Positions 52,449 to 62,207 of a stretch of DNA of 64,000 bases are shown one piece after another. Position numbers and translations under genes: made by a program. The stretch lies in assembly GCF_036227325.1 (NCBI RefSeq), contig NZ_CP109467.1, positions 3,782,001-3,846,000 on the forward strand. The letters are read 5' to 3'. The stretch's first letter is position 1; the number at the start of each line of letters is the position of its first letter. The notes under the pieces are model-generated. The model saw only the letters and a list, made by a program, of their open reading frames with translations. It made no database searches and had not been told where the DNA came from. This stretch comes from Streptomyces sp. NBC_01465. GTDB taxonomy: Bacteria > Actinomycetota > Actinomycetes > Streptomycetales > Streptomycetaceae.

Positions 52449-53347
52449 AGCTGTGTCACCGGTGGGGGCGACTCCGCCGATGCCCGCAGCAGCAGGTCGC
52501 AGAGCGCGACGGCGGTGTCCGAGGGCTCGGTCGCGGTGAGGACGACCTGGTCGGCGGTGGTCGAAGGTCCGGTGAGGGGGATCACGCGCAGGCCGGGCGG
52601 CTGGTGGTCGAGGGCGGATTCGACGGTGATGCCGATGCCCGTCCCCGCGGCGACATGCGCGGCGATCGCCTGCACGCTGTCGGCGGTTCTGATGATGCGC
52701 AGGTCGGCTCCGTCGATACGGAATGCGGCCAGAAGCCGGTCGCAGAGACCGCTGTTGATCTGGTGCGGCCAGGTGAGCAGGGCCGTGGTGGACAGTTCGG
52801 ACGCGCTCAGCTCGGCGCGCCCGGCCAGCGGGTGGGTCTCGGGTACGAGTGCCATGAACCTCTCGGTGGACAGCACCCGTGCCCGTACGCCGCTGACGTC
52901 GCCCGTCGCCCAGCCGATGCCCAGACCGATCGTCTCCGCCCGCAGGGCGGTGAGCTGGGCCGTGGTCGCCATGGACTCCGGCACGATCGTCACGTCGGGG
53001 AAACGGTCGCGGAGTTGCGGCAGGCAGCACAACAGCAGTTGGTCGCAGGTGTACGCGGCCTGGGCCACGACGAGGGTCGTACGGGCCTGGTCGCCGGCGG
53101 CCAGGGAGCGTCCGCGCTGCTGGAAGCGGCGCAGCTGGGCCAGGGCGGCGCGGGCGTCGGGCAGCAGCGCTTCGCCGAGATCGGTCAGGGACACCCGGCG
53201 GCTGGTGCGGTGGAACAGCCGCCCGCCCAGGGTGCTCTCCAACCGCCTGACGGCATCGCTGACGGTGGGCTGCCCCCGGTGCAGGCGCGCGGCGGCGCGG
53301 CCGAAGTGGAGTTCTTCCGCGACGGCGACGAACGATTCCAGTTCCAT
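52430..53347 (-). CDS. LysR-family transcriptional regulator
   Basis: 305 residues from ATG 53347 (GTG 53356 is possible). The N-terminal winged HTH reads FVAVAEELHFGRAAARLH then PTVSDAVRRLE. The C-terminal effector domain is of normal length. It is divergent from the flavodoxin-fold gene with 144 bp between, so it is probably its regulator; the inducer may be a quinone or electrophile. Two Cys in CDQLLLCCLP are not a recognised sensor. Confidence 0.9.
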   Translation of the reverse strand: MELESFVAVAEELHFGRAAARLHRGQPTVSDAVRRLESTLGGRLFHRTSRRVSLTDLGEALLPDARAALAQLRRFQQRGRSLAAGDQARTTLVVAQAAYTCDQLLLCCLPQLRDRFPDVTIVPESMATTAQLTALRAETIGLGIGWATGDVSGVRARVLSTERFMALVPETHPLAGRAELSASELSTTALLTWPHQINSGLCDRLLAAFRIDGADLRIIRTADSVQAIAAHVAAGTGIGITVESALDHQPPGLRVIPLTGPSTTADQVVLTATEPSDTAVALCDLLLRASAESPPPVTQLGPGTD

Positions 53348-53491
53348 CCTGTCCACGGGGCCAGGCTAACGCGATCGATCGGTGCGGCCGATCGCTGCAT
53401 GCCGATCTTCGGCGTTGATGCCCTGCCGTGCGCGGGTTGTGATGGGTCGGCACGCAGGGTTCGACCTACGACCGAAAGCAGTGAAGAGCGT

Positions 53492-54202
53492 ATGACGGGC
53501 AATGACACAGTCACGGTGACAGTGGTCCACCACTCCGTACACGGGCACACCAGGGTCCTGGCCGAGCACCTCGCCGACGGGGCGCGGCGGGTGCCGGGCG
53601 CACAGGTGCATCTCGTCGAGATCCGGCCCGAGGACGTCGTCGAGGGCCGTTGGCACGACGCGGAGGTACTGGCGCTGCTCGAGCGCTCCGACGCGATCGT
53701 CTTCGGCTGCCCCACGCTGATGGGCAGTGTGTCCGCGGTGTTCAAGGCGTTCATGGAGGCGGCCTTCACACCGTTCATCACGCAGGCGTGGAAGGACAAG
53801 CTGGCCGGAGCGTTCACCATGTCCGCCTCGCAGAGCGGCGACAAGCTGACGGTCCTGGAGCAACTGGCCGTCTTCGGCGCGCAGATGGGCATGCAGTGGA
53901 TCGGCGTGGGCGACATGCCGGGCAACAACTGGAGCGGTGGCTCCCGCGACGATGTGAACCGGCTGGGCTCGTGGCTGGGCCTGATGAGCCAGAGCAACGC
54001 CGACCAGGGCCCGGAGCAGGCCGGATCGCCCGGCGACCTGATCACCGCGGAGCGGTACGGCGAGCGCATCGCCCGGCTGACGCAGCGCTGGGTCAACGCG
54101 GTGCCGTACGAGACCTCCCGGATGACCGAGCACGAGGCCCGCGCCCTGTCCGCGTCCCTGAGGGAGACGGACGGCGCACCGGCAGCGCTGACCGGCGCCT
54201 GA
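53492..54202 (+). CDS. Flavodoxin-family NAD(P)H:quinone oxidoreductase (WrbA-like)
   Basis: A 236-residue flavodoxin-fold protein. HHSVHGHTRVLAEHLADGA is the FMN phosphate loop region, FGCPTLMGSVSA near residue 72 and MSASQSGD near residue 108 complete the flavin site. GGSRDDVNRLGSWLGLMSQS resembles WrbA. It likely reduces quinones with NAD(P)H. Its divergent LysR neighbour suggests inducible expression. Confidence 0.85.
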   Translation: MTGNDTVTVTVVHHSVHGHTRVLAEHLADGARRVPGAQVHLVEIRPEDVVEGRWHDAEVLALLERSDAIVFGCPTLMGSVSAVFKAFMEAAFTPFITQAWKDKLAGAFTMSASQSGDKLTVLEQLAVFGAQMGMQWIGVGDMPGNNWSGGSRDDVNRLGSWLGLMSQSNADQGPEQAGSPGDLITAERYGERIARLTQRWVNAVPYETSRMTEHEARALSASLRETDGAPAALTGA

Positions 54203-54258
54203 GGCGCTGAAACCGTTCTGAAACCGCCGTGAACCGGGTCGGTCGCACTCTCTTCCGT

Positions 54259-55218
54259 ATGACGACAACGACCAGCCCACTCGCCGTCTCGGCCACCGGG
54301 CTCCGCAAGTCCTACGGCGAGAAGACCGTCCTCGACTCCATCGATCTCCGGGTTCCTGCGGGGACCGTCTTCGCTCTCCTCGGGCCCAACGGGGCTGGCA
54401 AGACCACCGTCGTCCAGATCCTCTCCACCCTCATCGGCGCCGACGCGGGGCAGGTGCGGGTGGGCGGGCACGATCTTGTGCGGGAGGCCGACGGGGTGCG
54501 GGGTGTCATCGGGGTCACCGGGCAGTTCTCCGCCGTCGACGGGCTCATTACCGGTGAGGAGAACATGCTTCTCATGGCCGATCTGCACCATCTCCCCAGG
54601 GGCGAGGGGCGGCGGGTCTCCGCCGAGCTGCTGGAGCGGTTCGATCTGCGGGAGGCCGCCGGGCGCCCCGCCTCCACCTACTCCGGGGGGATGCGGCGGC
54701 GGCTCGACATCGCCATGACCCTGGTCGGCAGTCCGCGCATCATCTTCCTCGACGAGCCGACCACCGGGCTCGACCCGCGCTCCCGGCACACCATGTGGGG
54801 CATCATCCGCGAGCTGGTCGCGGGTGGCGTCACCGTCTTCCTCACCACCCAGTACCTGGACGAAGCCGATGAACTCGCCGACCGCATCGCGGTGTTGAAC
54901 GACGGGAAGATCGCCGCCGAGGGGACCGCGGCGGAGCTCAAGCGGCTGGTGCCCGGGGGGCATGTGCGGGTGCGGTTCGCCGATCCGGTGGCGTACGAGC
55001 ATGCGGCGGGCGCCCTGCGGGAGGTCACGCGGGACGACGGGGCGCTGTCGCTGACGGTGCCCAGCGACGGCAGCCAGCGTGAGCTCCGCTCCATCCTCGA
55101 TCGGCTCGACGCCTGTGACGTACAGGCCGATGAACTCACCGTGCACACCCCCGACTTGGACGACGTGTTCTTCGCCCTCACCAGTCGGACCGCCGCCGAG
55201 AAGGAGACCGTCCGATGA
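54259..55218 (+). CDS. ABC exporter ATPase, DrrA-like
   Basis: 319 residues from ATG 54259. It has Walker A GPNGAGKTT near residue 45, Q-loop TGQFSAVDG, signature YSGGMRRRLDIA, Walker B IIFLDEPTTGLDPRSR, and H-loop in TTQYLDEADEL (Gln in place of His). The C-terminal extension of about 90 residues, with HTPDLDDVFFALT, is the DrrA-type regulatory domain seen in daunorubicin-resistance exporters. It overlaps the permease gene by four bases. Confidence 0.92.
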   Translation: MTTTTSPLAVSATGLRKSYGEKTVLDSIDLRVPAGTVFALLGPNGAGKTTVVQILSTLIGADAGQVRVGGHDLVREADGVRGVIGVTGQFSAVDGLITGEENMLLMADLHHLPRGEGRRVSAELLERFDLREAAGRPASTYSGGMRRRLDIAMTLVGSPRIIFLDEPTTGLDPRSRHTMWGIIRELVAGGVTVFLTTQYLDEADELADRIAVLNDGKIAAEGTAAELKRLVPGGHVRVRFADPVAYEHAAGALREVTRDDGALSLTVPSDGSQRELRSILDRLDACDVQADELTVHTPDLDDVFFALTSRTAAEKETVR

Positions 55219-56009
55219 GCAGCCTCGCCCTGACCCTGCGCGACTCGTCCACCATGCTCCGCCGCAATCTGCTGCACGCGCGGCGCTATCCGTCCCTCAC
55301 CCTCAACGTCCTGCTCATGCCGATCGTCCTGCTGCTGCTCTTCGTGTACGTCTTCGGGGACGTGATGAGCGCCGGAATCGGCGGGGGCGGTGCGGACCGC
55401 TCGCAGTACATCGCCTATCTGGTCCCCGGCATCCTGCTGATGACCATCGGCGGGACCGCCGTCGGCACCGCGGTGTCCGTCTGTATGGACATGACCGAGG
55501 GGATCATCGCCCGCTTCCGCACCATGGCGATCTCCCGCGCCTCCGTGCTCGTCGGGCATGTCGTCGGCAGTGTGCTGCAGACGCTGGCCGCCCTGGTGCT
55601 CGTGCTGGGCATCGGGCTCGCCATCGGGTTCCGGCCGGGCGCCACCGTACTGGAGTGGATCGCCGCCGCCGGGCTGCTCGCGGGGTTCAGTTTCGCGCTC
55701 ACCTGGGTCGCCGTCGGGATGGGGCTGGCCAGCCCGAATCCCGAGGGTGCCAGCAACGTCGCCATGCCGCTGATGATGCTGCCGTTCCTGTCGAGCGCGT
55801 TCGTGCCCGTAGATGCCATGCCGGGGTGGTTCCGCTGGTTCGCCGAGTACCAGCCGTTCACCCCCGCCATCGAGACCCTGCGCGGTCTGCTGCTCGGCAG
55901 CGGGATCGGCAGCGACGGGTGGCTGGCCGTCGGGTGGTGCGTGGCCCTGACCGGGCTCGGCTACTTCTGGTCGAAGGCGCAGTTCAACCGCGAGCCCACC
56001 GCTCGCTGA
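55215..56009 (+). CDS. ABC-2 type exporter permease, DrrB-like
   Basis: A 264-residue integral membrane protein with six hydrophobic segments, including LTLNVLLMPIVLLLLFVYVF. The ABC-2 signature YLVPGILLMTIGGTAVGTA and VRARISR-like EGIIARFRTMAISRASV coupling helix are present. It should form an exporter with the ATPase before it. The end overlaps the convergent AfsR-like gene by 26 bp. Confidence 0.92.
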   Translation: MSSLALTLRDSSTMLRRNLLHARRYPSLTLNVLLMPIVLLLLFVYVFGDVMSAGIGGGGADRSQYIAYLVPGILLMTIGGTAVGTAVSVCMDMTEGIIARFRTMAISRASVLVGHVVGSVLQTLAALVLVLGIGLAIGFRPGATVLEWIAAAGLLAGFSFALTWVAVGMGLASPNPEGASNVAMPLMMLPFLSSAFVPVDAMPGWFRWFAEYQPFTPAIETLRGLLLGSGIGSDGWLAVGWCVALTGLGYFWSKAQFNREPTAR

Positions 56010-59000
56010 CCTCGCGCAGTGCGGCCGCCTGCAACGCGTCGCGCTCCAGGGCGGCGTACTCCGACACCGCGTCGGCGTACGCCGCCCCGTCGGCGTCCTC
56101 CACGGCCCGCCGAGCCCGATCGGCCGCCATGGGCGGGAACTCCCGCAGTACCCCCAGACGTTCACCGAGTGCCATCAGCCGTACGGCCGACACATCACCC
56201 TCCGCGAGGCCCGCCAGGCCGAGCGCCAGCAGCACCGTGCCGTACACGGGCACGACCGCCGGGTTCCCCGCCCCGGGTTCTTCCGCCAGCAACTCCCGCA
56301 TGCGGTCGCGAAGTTGGACGGCCAGGTCCGCCACCGGCTCCATCCGGCCCTGCCCGGCGTGCGCAGCCACCGCCGCCGACTGCACCTGCAGCGCCCACGG
56401 GTTGAGGAACGGATCGGCGGGGTCCGGCGATCTCCTCTCCCGCACGCGCTCCACGGCCTGCCGCCACAGGCCGAGACCGGCCTCGGTGAGACCGCGGGCC
56501 AGCGCGATCTCCGCCCGTGCCGCCAGATCCGGTGCGAAGACCAGCATCGTCTCCGGCTGCGGGTCGAGGGCCGCCAACTCCAGCCAGTACTCCGCCTCGT
56601 CGACCTCCCCGCGCTGCAGACAGGCCAGCACCAGGCCCCAGCGGACACCGATCGCATCCGACCAGGCCCCGAACCCGTCGAGCGCGGCCAGGGCCGCCCG
56701 CAGATGGCCGTACGCCTCCTCGCCGCGCCCGGTCTGCAGACACAGCTCGCTGATCCGGCCCAGGCTGATCATCTTCGTCGCCGGATTGGCCAGCGGCGCC
56801 AGGGCACCGAGCGTTCTGCGGGCTGAGGCCAACGCCCGCTCCACGTCGCGCTCGTACTGCCATACGTAGCTGGCGACGCACTCCGCGACGCCCGCGAGCA
56901 GCGGCTCGTCCGCGTCGCACAGCTTCTGCAGGATCGCGTACTCCGGCGGCCGCATGCCGGGGACCGCGCACAGGACGACGGCCAGTGCCCGCAGCAGTGT
57001 GTCCGGCGGAGCGGGCGGCAGGCGGCGCAGGGTGACGAGGTGACGCACCGCGTGCGGACCTTGGCCCATGAAGAGGCTCGCCGCGCAGATCACCGCCGCG
57101 CTCCGTGCCGTATCGACGTCTTCGGCGCCGGGGCGGAAGTGGGAGAGCGGGCCACCCGTGTCGGCGGCGAGGGCCGTGAGCCGCGTGTGGTGGGAGTCGG
57201 TGCCCCACAGCGTGGCGAGTACGGCGGTGACCGCCGCGGTGGTGGGGCCGTCGGTGCGGGTCAGCGCGTGCCGCAGCGCCAGGACGAGGTTGTCCTGCTC
57301 GGCCCGCATCCGGAACAGGGCGGGCAGCGGGACACTGCCGAAGGGCACCTCGTGGTGCGTACGGCCGAAGTCCCGCGCCCAGGCGAGGAATCGGGCCGTG
57401 GCGGCCTCCCCGTCGCCCGCCTGTTCGCGCCGGGCCGCGCTGAACTCCCGCACGGTCTCCAGCATGTGGAAGCGCACCCCGGACGGGGTGTCGGACGCCC
57501 TGATCAGGGACTGGTCGGCCAGCTGTTCCAGGAGCAGGAGGGTGTCCCCGTCACCGCCTTCGGCCAGTACGCGTTCCGCCGCGTCCTCCGCGAAGCCGCC
57601 GGGGAACACCGAGAGCGCGGCCAGCGCCGACCGCCCCCGGGGCTCCAGCAGATTCCAGCTCCACTCGACGACCGCGTGCAGGGTGCGGTGCCGCTCGGGC
57701 GCGTCGCGCGCACCGCCGCGCAGGAGCGCGAACCGGTCGCCGAGGCGGCGGGCGATCTCGGTCACGGACAGCGCGCGCACCCGCGCCGCCGCCAGCTCCA
57801 CCGCCAGCGGAAGTCCGTCCAAGTGGCCGCAGAGTGCCGCGACTTGATCCTGCGGCAGCTCCACGTCCGGGCGGGCGGACCGCGCCCGCTGGGCGAAGAG
57901 TTCGACGGAGGTGGCGAGGCTCAGCTGCGGCAGCGCGTACAGGGACTCCGAGGTCAGGCCGAGCACGGCCCGGCTGGTGGCGAGCACGCGTACGTCCTTC
58001 GACCGTGCCACCAGCGCCTGTACGAGGTCGGCGGCGCCCGCGACGACCTGCTCGCAGTTGTCGAGCACCAGCAGGGCGGGCCCGCTGCCCAGCGTGGAGA
58101 GGATGCCCGCGACACGATCCCCCGCGAAGGGCCGGCTGTCCCCGACGCCGATCGCCGAGGCCACCTCCTCGACCACGTCGCCGTCGGCGCCGACCCCGGC
58201 CAGCGGCACGAAGTGCACGACGCCCTCTTCGGCGGCACGGCCCACGGCGTGCGCGAGCCGGGTCTTGCCGAGACCGCCGGGGCCGACGACGGTGACGACC
58301 CGCGCGGTCCGCAGCAGCCCGGCCACGGCGGCGACATCCGCGTCCCGCCCGAGCAGCGGATTGGGGTCGTGCGGTACGCCGCGGAGCACCACGGGCGTCC
58401 CGGCCCGCAGCACCTCCTGGTGTACGGCCCTGAGCCCGGCGCCCGGATCGGCGCCGAGCTCGTCCCGCAGCCCCCGCCGGTAGGCGTCGTACCGGCTCAG
58501 CGCGGCGGCCGGACCGGCGGTCGACGCGACGCAGCGCAGCAGCTCCGCCAACACCTCCTCGTCGCGCGGGAGTTGGTCGGCCACCAGGGCCAGCGGTCCC
58601 GCCGCCTCCTCCCGCCGCCCGCTCCGGGACAGGGCCAGCGCCCGGGTGCGTACGAGCGACCTGTGGGCTGCGGACCGTGCGGTACGCAGCGCGACCACCG
58701 GATCGTGCAGGTCCTCCGCGGCTCCTACGGCGACCGCCCCGTCCCAGAGCGCGAGGCCCGCTTCGGCCTCCGCGAGGGCGCCCGTATGGTCGCCGGAACG
58801 CGTCAGCTCCGCACCGGCCGCCTCGTGCAGCAGCAGTGCGGAGCTGTCGACCCGGGTCTCGTCCAGCGCCAGCCGGTACCCCGTCGGCGTACTCACGATC
58901 AGCTCGGCCCCCAGTTGCGACCGCACCCGCGAGACCAGCACCTGCACCGCCTTGCCGGGGTGCTCGGGCCGCGCGTCCGGCCAGAGCCCCTCCACGAGCC

Positions 59001-59124
59001 GGCCGGTGGTGCAGCCGGCCCGCACGTCGTCGGCCAGCAGTGCCAGCAGTCCGCGCAGCCGGGGCGCGGTGACGTCCTGCCCGCGGAGGGCGACTCGGGG
59101 CAGCAGGGTCAGCTCGGTGGTCAC
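55984..59124 (-). CDS. AfsR/SARP-type regulator with BTAD and NB-ARC domains
   Basis: A 1046-residue regulator from GTG 59124. The N-terminal OmpR-like HTH (RLVEGLWPDARPEHPGKAV) and BTAD domain cover residues about 1-245. The P-loop GPGGLGKTRL near residue 280 starts the NB-ARC ATPase, with LLVLDNCE and LPLAVELAAARVRAL further on. The C-terminal half is helical repeats. Such proteins activate secondary-metabolite genes. It starts 34 bp after the AhpD-like stop and converges on drrB. Confidence 0.88.
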   Translation of the reverse strand: MTTELTLLPRVALRGQDVTAPRLRGLLALLADDVRAGCTTGRLVEGLWPDARPEHPGKAVQVLVSRVRSQLGAELIVSTPTGYRLALDETRVDSSALLLHEAAGAELTRSGDHTGALAEAEAGLALWDGAVAVGAAEDLHDPVVALRTARSAAHRSLVRTRALALSRSGRREEAAGPLALVADQLPRDEEVLAELLRCVASTAGPAAALSRYDAYRRGLRDELGADPGAGLRAVHQEVLRAGTPVVLRGVPHDPNPLLGRDADVAAVAGLLRTARVVTVVGPGGLGKTRLAHAVGRAAEEGVVHFVPLAGVGADGDVVEEVASAIGVGDSRPFAGDRVAGILSTLGSGPALLVLDNCEQVVAGAADLVQALVARSKDVRVLATSRAVLGLTSESLYALPQLSLATSVELFAQRARSARPDVELPQDQVAALCGHLDGLPLAVELAAARVRALSVTEIARRLGDRFALLRGGARDAPERHRTLHAVVEWSWNLLEPRGRSALAALSVFPGGFAEDAAERVLAEGGDGDTLLLLEQLADQSLIRASDTPSGVRFHMLETVREFSAARREQAGDGEAATARFLAWARDFGRTHHEVPFGSVPLPALFRMRAEQDNLVLALRHALTRTDGPTTAAVTAVLATLWGTDSHHTRLTALAADTGGPLSHFRPGAEDVDTARSAAVICAASLFMGQGPHAVRHLVTLRRLPPAPPDTLLRALAVVLCAVPGMRPPEYAILQKLCDADEPLLAGVAECVASYVWQYERDVERALASARRTLGALAPLANPATKMISLGRISELCLQTGRGEEAYGHLRAALAALDGFGAWSDAIGVRWGLVLACLQRGEVDEAEYWLELAALDPQPETMLVFAPDLAARAEIALARGLTEAGLGLWRQAVERVRERRSPDPADPFLNPWALQVQSAAVAAHAGQGRMEPVADLAVQLRDRMRELLAEEPGAGNPAVVPVYGTVLLALGLAGLAEGDVSAVRLMALGERLGVLREFPPMAADRARRAVEDADGAAYADAVSEYAALERDALQAAALREVSERWARG

Positions 59125-59158
59125 CCGTGCAGACTAGCCAGCGGGTGCGGGGCCGCCT

Positions 59159-59632
59159 TCAGGCGAACTGGCCGGGCACGTAGTCGCCCGCGGGCAGTCG
59201 CACGAGGACGTTCAAGCGGTTGTAGGCGTTGATGATGGCGATGAGGGAGACGAGCGCGATGAGCTGCTCCTCGTCGTAGTGCTTGGCGGCGTTCTCCCAG
59301 ACCTCGTCCGGTACGCCGCCGGCCGCGTCCGCGATGCGGGTGCCCTGCTCGGTCAGTTCCAGGGCCGCGCGCTCGGCGTCGGTGAAGACCGTGGCCTCCC
59401 TCCAGGCGGCCACCAGGTTCAGCCGGGTCTGGGTCTCGCCTGCGTGTGCGGCGTCCTTGCTGTGCATGTCGGTGCAGAAGGCGCAGCCGTTGATCTGGCT
59501 GGCGCGGAGCTTCACCAGCTCCTGCGTGGCGTGCGGCAGCTCCGTACGGGTGACGGCGGCGCCGGCCGAGTTGATGTGGCGCAGGACCTTGGCGCCGACC
59601 GGGCTGGTGAAGGGGTTCAGTCGAGCTTCCAT
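59159..59632 (-). CDS. AhpD-like carboxymuconolactone decarboxylase-family protein
   Basis: A 157-residue all-helical protein. C50 and C53 in NGCAFCTDMHSKDA are the redox CxxC with following His typical of AhpD-like alkylhydroperoxidases. ALELTEQGTRI and EEQLIALVSLIAIINAYNRL complete the family pattern. It may reduce peroxides with a thiol partner. The AfsR-like gene follows at 34 bp, so the two may be co-transcribed. Confidence 0.88.
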   Translation of the reverse strand: MEARLNPFTSPVGAKVLRHINSAGAAVTRTELPHATQELVKLRASQINGCAFCTDMHSKDAAHAGETQTRLNLVAAWREATVFTDAERAALELTEQGTRIADAAGGVPDEVWENAAKHYDEEQLIALVSLIAIINAYNRLNVLVRLPAGDYVPGQFA

Positions 59633-59847
59633 CGTGGGCTCCTCAGTGGTTTCTGTTGGCTACACCCCTTTGACGGAACGGACCGGCCGAATGTGACGGG
59701 CCCCGGTGACCTGCGGACTCCGCGCATCCGGGTGACGCGGCAGGGAGATGCGCGGCTGGAAGTGACGCCTCGTCAGCAGGCGTCGTGCCGGGGCGCGGGG
59801 TGTGCTCGGGAGGTAGTCCCCCGTTCGCTTTCGCCGGAGGTTCCCCC

Positions 59848-60513
59848 ATGCGTTCCACCGAATCCGGCAGCGAGGGGATCGCGCGCCGCGGCCTGATGGC
59901 GGCTGCGACCACCATGGCCCTCTGCCTGGGCATAGCCATGATCAGCAACGGCGCCTCGGCGGACGGGCCCCCGCCGCAGCCGGGCGCCGCCCAGGCCTTC
60001 GACAGCTCGGCCCCTTCGGGCGGCGAGTCGCGCGTCGCCCCGATGGCCCCGTCCGTACCGCAGCGCGTACGGATCCCGGCGCTCCACCTCGACGCCCCCC
60101 TCACCGGCCTCGGCCTGGACGACGAAGGTCGTCTCACGGCGCCGCCCGAGGACGACCGCAATCTCGCCGGCTGGTACGAGGACGGCACCACCCCCGGCGC
60201 CACCGGCACGGCGGTCGTCGCCGGCCATGTCGACACCCACGAGGGTCCGGCCGTCTTCTACGGGCTCGGCGCCCTCAAGAAGGGCAACACCGTCGACGTC
60301 GACCGTGCCGACGGAACCACCGCCGTCTTCACGATCGACGCCATCGAGGTCTACGCCTCGGACGACTTCCCCGACAAGAAGGTCTACGGCCGCGCCGCCC
60401 GCCCCGAACTGCGCCTGATCACCTGCGGCGGCGGCTTCAGCAAGGCCAAGCAGGAGTACCTGGGCAATGTCGTCGTCTTCGCCCATCTCACCGGGAAGAA
60501 GCCGCGCGCCTGA
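59848..60513 (+). CDS. Class F sortase
   Basis: 221 residues from ATG 59848, with CGGAGG seven bases upstream. A Tat- or Sec-like N-terminus with a hydrophobic helix (residues about 15-37) is followed by a proline-rich linker. The sortase barrel has catalytic H127 in AGHVDTH and C193 in LITCGGGF. Class F sortases are single-domain enzymes of actinobacteria with unclear substrates. No LPxTG-type protein is adjacent. It overlaps the convergent MFS gene by 26 bp. Confidence 0.88.
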   Translation: MRSTESGSEGIARRGLMAAATTMALCLGIAMISNGASADGPPPQPGAAQAFDSSAPSGGESRVAPMAPSVPQRVRIPALHLDAPLTGLGLDDEGRLTAPPEDDRNLAGWYEDGTTPGATGTAVVAGHVDTHEGPAVFYGLGALKKGNTVDVDRADGTTAVFTIDAIEVYASDDFPDKKVYGRAARPELRLITCGGGFSKAKQEYLGNVVVFAHLTGKKPRA

Positions 60514-61687
60514 ACCCGTGCGTGCGCGCCGCCAGCACCACGATCAGAACCGGCACCAGGAGTACGAGCACGCTCCGGGGCAGCGAGGCGGCGCCGGCCG
60601 CGTCGAGGAGGATCCCGCCGGCCACACCCCCGGCGGCCATCGCCGCGTTCCAGAGCGTGACCAGCATCGCCTGCGCCGCGTCCGCGGACTCGCCGCCCGC
60701 GTCGGCCGCGGCGGTCTGCAGCAGGGTGGGGATGCCGCCCCAGCCCAGGCCCCAGAGGGCGGCCGCCACGTAGACGAGGGCGGGGCTGTCGGAGAGTACG
60801 GCCAGCAGGGCGGCGGCCGCCCCGACCAGGACCGTGCCCGCGAGCGTCAGCGCACGGAGGTGGCGGCTGATCGTCGCGCCCACGATCCAGATGGAGAGGA
60901 GGGAGGCGGCGCCGAAGGTGAGGAGGACCAGGTCGGTCGCGTCGCCCATGCCGATGTGGTCGAGGAAGGCGGCGACGTACGCGTACAGGATCGTGTGCGC
61001 CAGGACGAAGACCAGGGTGACGAAGAGGACCGGGGTCACTCCGGGGATGCGGAGGGTGTGGAGGAGCGGGCTGTTCTTGCCCGACTGGCGCTGACCCGGG
61101 AAGTCGGGGACGGCTGCTGTGATCCAGGCGAGCAGGGCGGCGGTCAGTCCCGTCATCGCCAGGAACGCCGTCTGCCAGCCGACCGCCTTGCCGAGGAACG
61201 TCCCTGCGGGGACACCGAGGGAGAGGGCGAGGGGGATGCCCGCCATGGCGATCGCGATCGCCCTGCCCTGGAGGTGCGCGGGGGCGAGCCGGCGGGCGTA
61301 ACCGGCGAGGAGCGCCCAGGCCACGCCCGCGGCCACTCCGGCGACGAAGCGGGCCGCCATCGTGAGGGCGTAGTCGGAGGAGAGGGCGGTGACCGTGTTG
61401 GCGGCGGCGAAGCCCGCCATCGCGGTGAGGAGGAGGCGCTTGCGGCGCCAGCCTGAGGTGAGGGCGGAGAGCGGGATGGCGGTGAGGGCGGTGCCGATCG
61501 CGTAGACCGTCACCGTCTGGCCGGTCGCGGACTCGCTGACGTGGAGGTCTGCGCTCATCGCGGGGAGGAGGCCCGCGGGGAGCGTCTCGGTGAGGCTGGT
61601 GATGAAGACGGCGGTGGCGAGGGCCAGGAGGGCGGGGAGGGGGAGTGTGCGGGGAGGGGTGTGCTGTGGGGTGAGGGTGCTGGTCAT
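60488..61687 (-). CDS. MFS transporter, drug/sugar-efflux type
   Basis: A 399-residue protein with 12 hydrophobic segments. The first cytoplasmic loop carries the GWRRKR motif after LTAIPLSALTS, as in AraJ/YdhP-like MFS exporters. The N-terminal TETLPAGLLPAMSADL is the usual beginning of that subfamily. It lies 28 bp downstream of the SDR-like gene on the same strand, which suggests joint expression. The substrate is unknown. Confidence 0.87.
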   Translation of the reverse strand: MTSTLTPQHTPPRTLPLPALLALATAVFITSLTETLPAGLLPAMSADLHVSESATGQTVTVYAIGTALTAIPLSALTSGWRRKRLLLTAMAGFAAANTVTALSSDYALTMAARFVAGVAAGVAWALLAGYARRLAPAHLQGRAIAIAMAGIPLALSLGVPAGTFLGKAVGWQTAFLAMTGLTAALLAWITAAVPDFPGQRQSGKNSPLLHTLRIPGVTPVLFVTLVFVLAHTILYAYVAAFLDHIGMGDATDLVLLTFGAASLLSIWIVGATISRHLRALTLAGTVLVGAAAALLAVLSDSPALVYVAAALWGLGWGGIPTLLQTAAADAGGESADAAQAMLVTLWNAAMAAGGVAGGILLDAAGAASLPRSVLVLLVPVLIVVLAARTHGFRRAASSR

Positions 61688-61715
61688 GGCTGCTTCTGTC
61701 CTTTGGGTGCTGGGG

Positions 61716-62207
61716 TCAGAACTGGCTTGTGGCGATGGGGAGTTGGGCGCACGTCGTGTACGGGGCGTCCGCCGCCAGGAAGAGTGCGGCGCGGGCCGCA
61801 GCGTCGGTCCTGGCCGCGTGGCCGCAGTCGGGGGCCACGGCGTTGACGCGGATGCCGTGGGCGGTGAGTTCGGCGGACAGTGCGCGCAGGGCGGGGCGAG
61901 GAGTGGCCTGCGTGAAGACGACCGCGGCGCCGTCTCGGAGGACGGGGAGCAGGGCCAGGACTATCTCGCGGCCTGCGGGGAGGAAGAGGTAGTCGACGGT
62001 GGGGGCGAGGGTGGCGATGGCTGTCGGATCGGTCCGGTCGGACGTCAACACCTGTGCGCACGGGCCCAGTTCGGCTTCTGTGCGGGTAGGCGTGCGGGTG
62101 GTCACGAGGATCTTGGCGCCGCCCTCGATCAGGCGTTTGGCGATGGCGAGGCCCAGGCCCGTCGCGCCGTCGACGACGACCGCTGTTCTGCCTCCGTACT
62201 TGGTCAT
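61716..62207 (-). CDS. Short SDR-like protein with altered catalytic residues
   Basis: 163 residues from ATG 62207, well below the 240-260 of a normal short-chain dehydrogenase. The cofactor motif is DGATGLGLAIAK. The later ALRALSAELTAHGIRVNAVAP matches the classical SDR helix and strand. Aligning that helix places Gln where the catalytic Tyr should be and Arg where Lys should be. The central part is shortened. It may bind NAD(P) without dehydrogenase activity. It is divergent from the AfsR-like gene. Confidence 0.72.
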   Translation of the reverse strand: MTKYGGRTAVVVDGATGLGLAIAKRLIEGGAKILVTTRTPTRTEAELGPCAQVLTSDRTDPTAIATLAPTVDYLFLPAGREIVLALLPVLRDGAAVVFTQATPRPALRALSAELTAHGIRVNAVAPDCGHAARTDAAARAALFLAADAPYTTCAQLPIATSQF

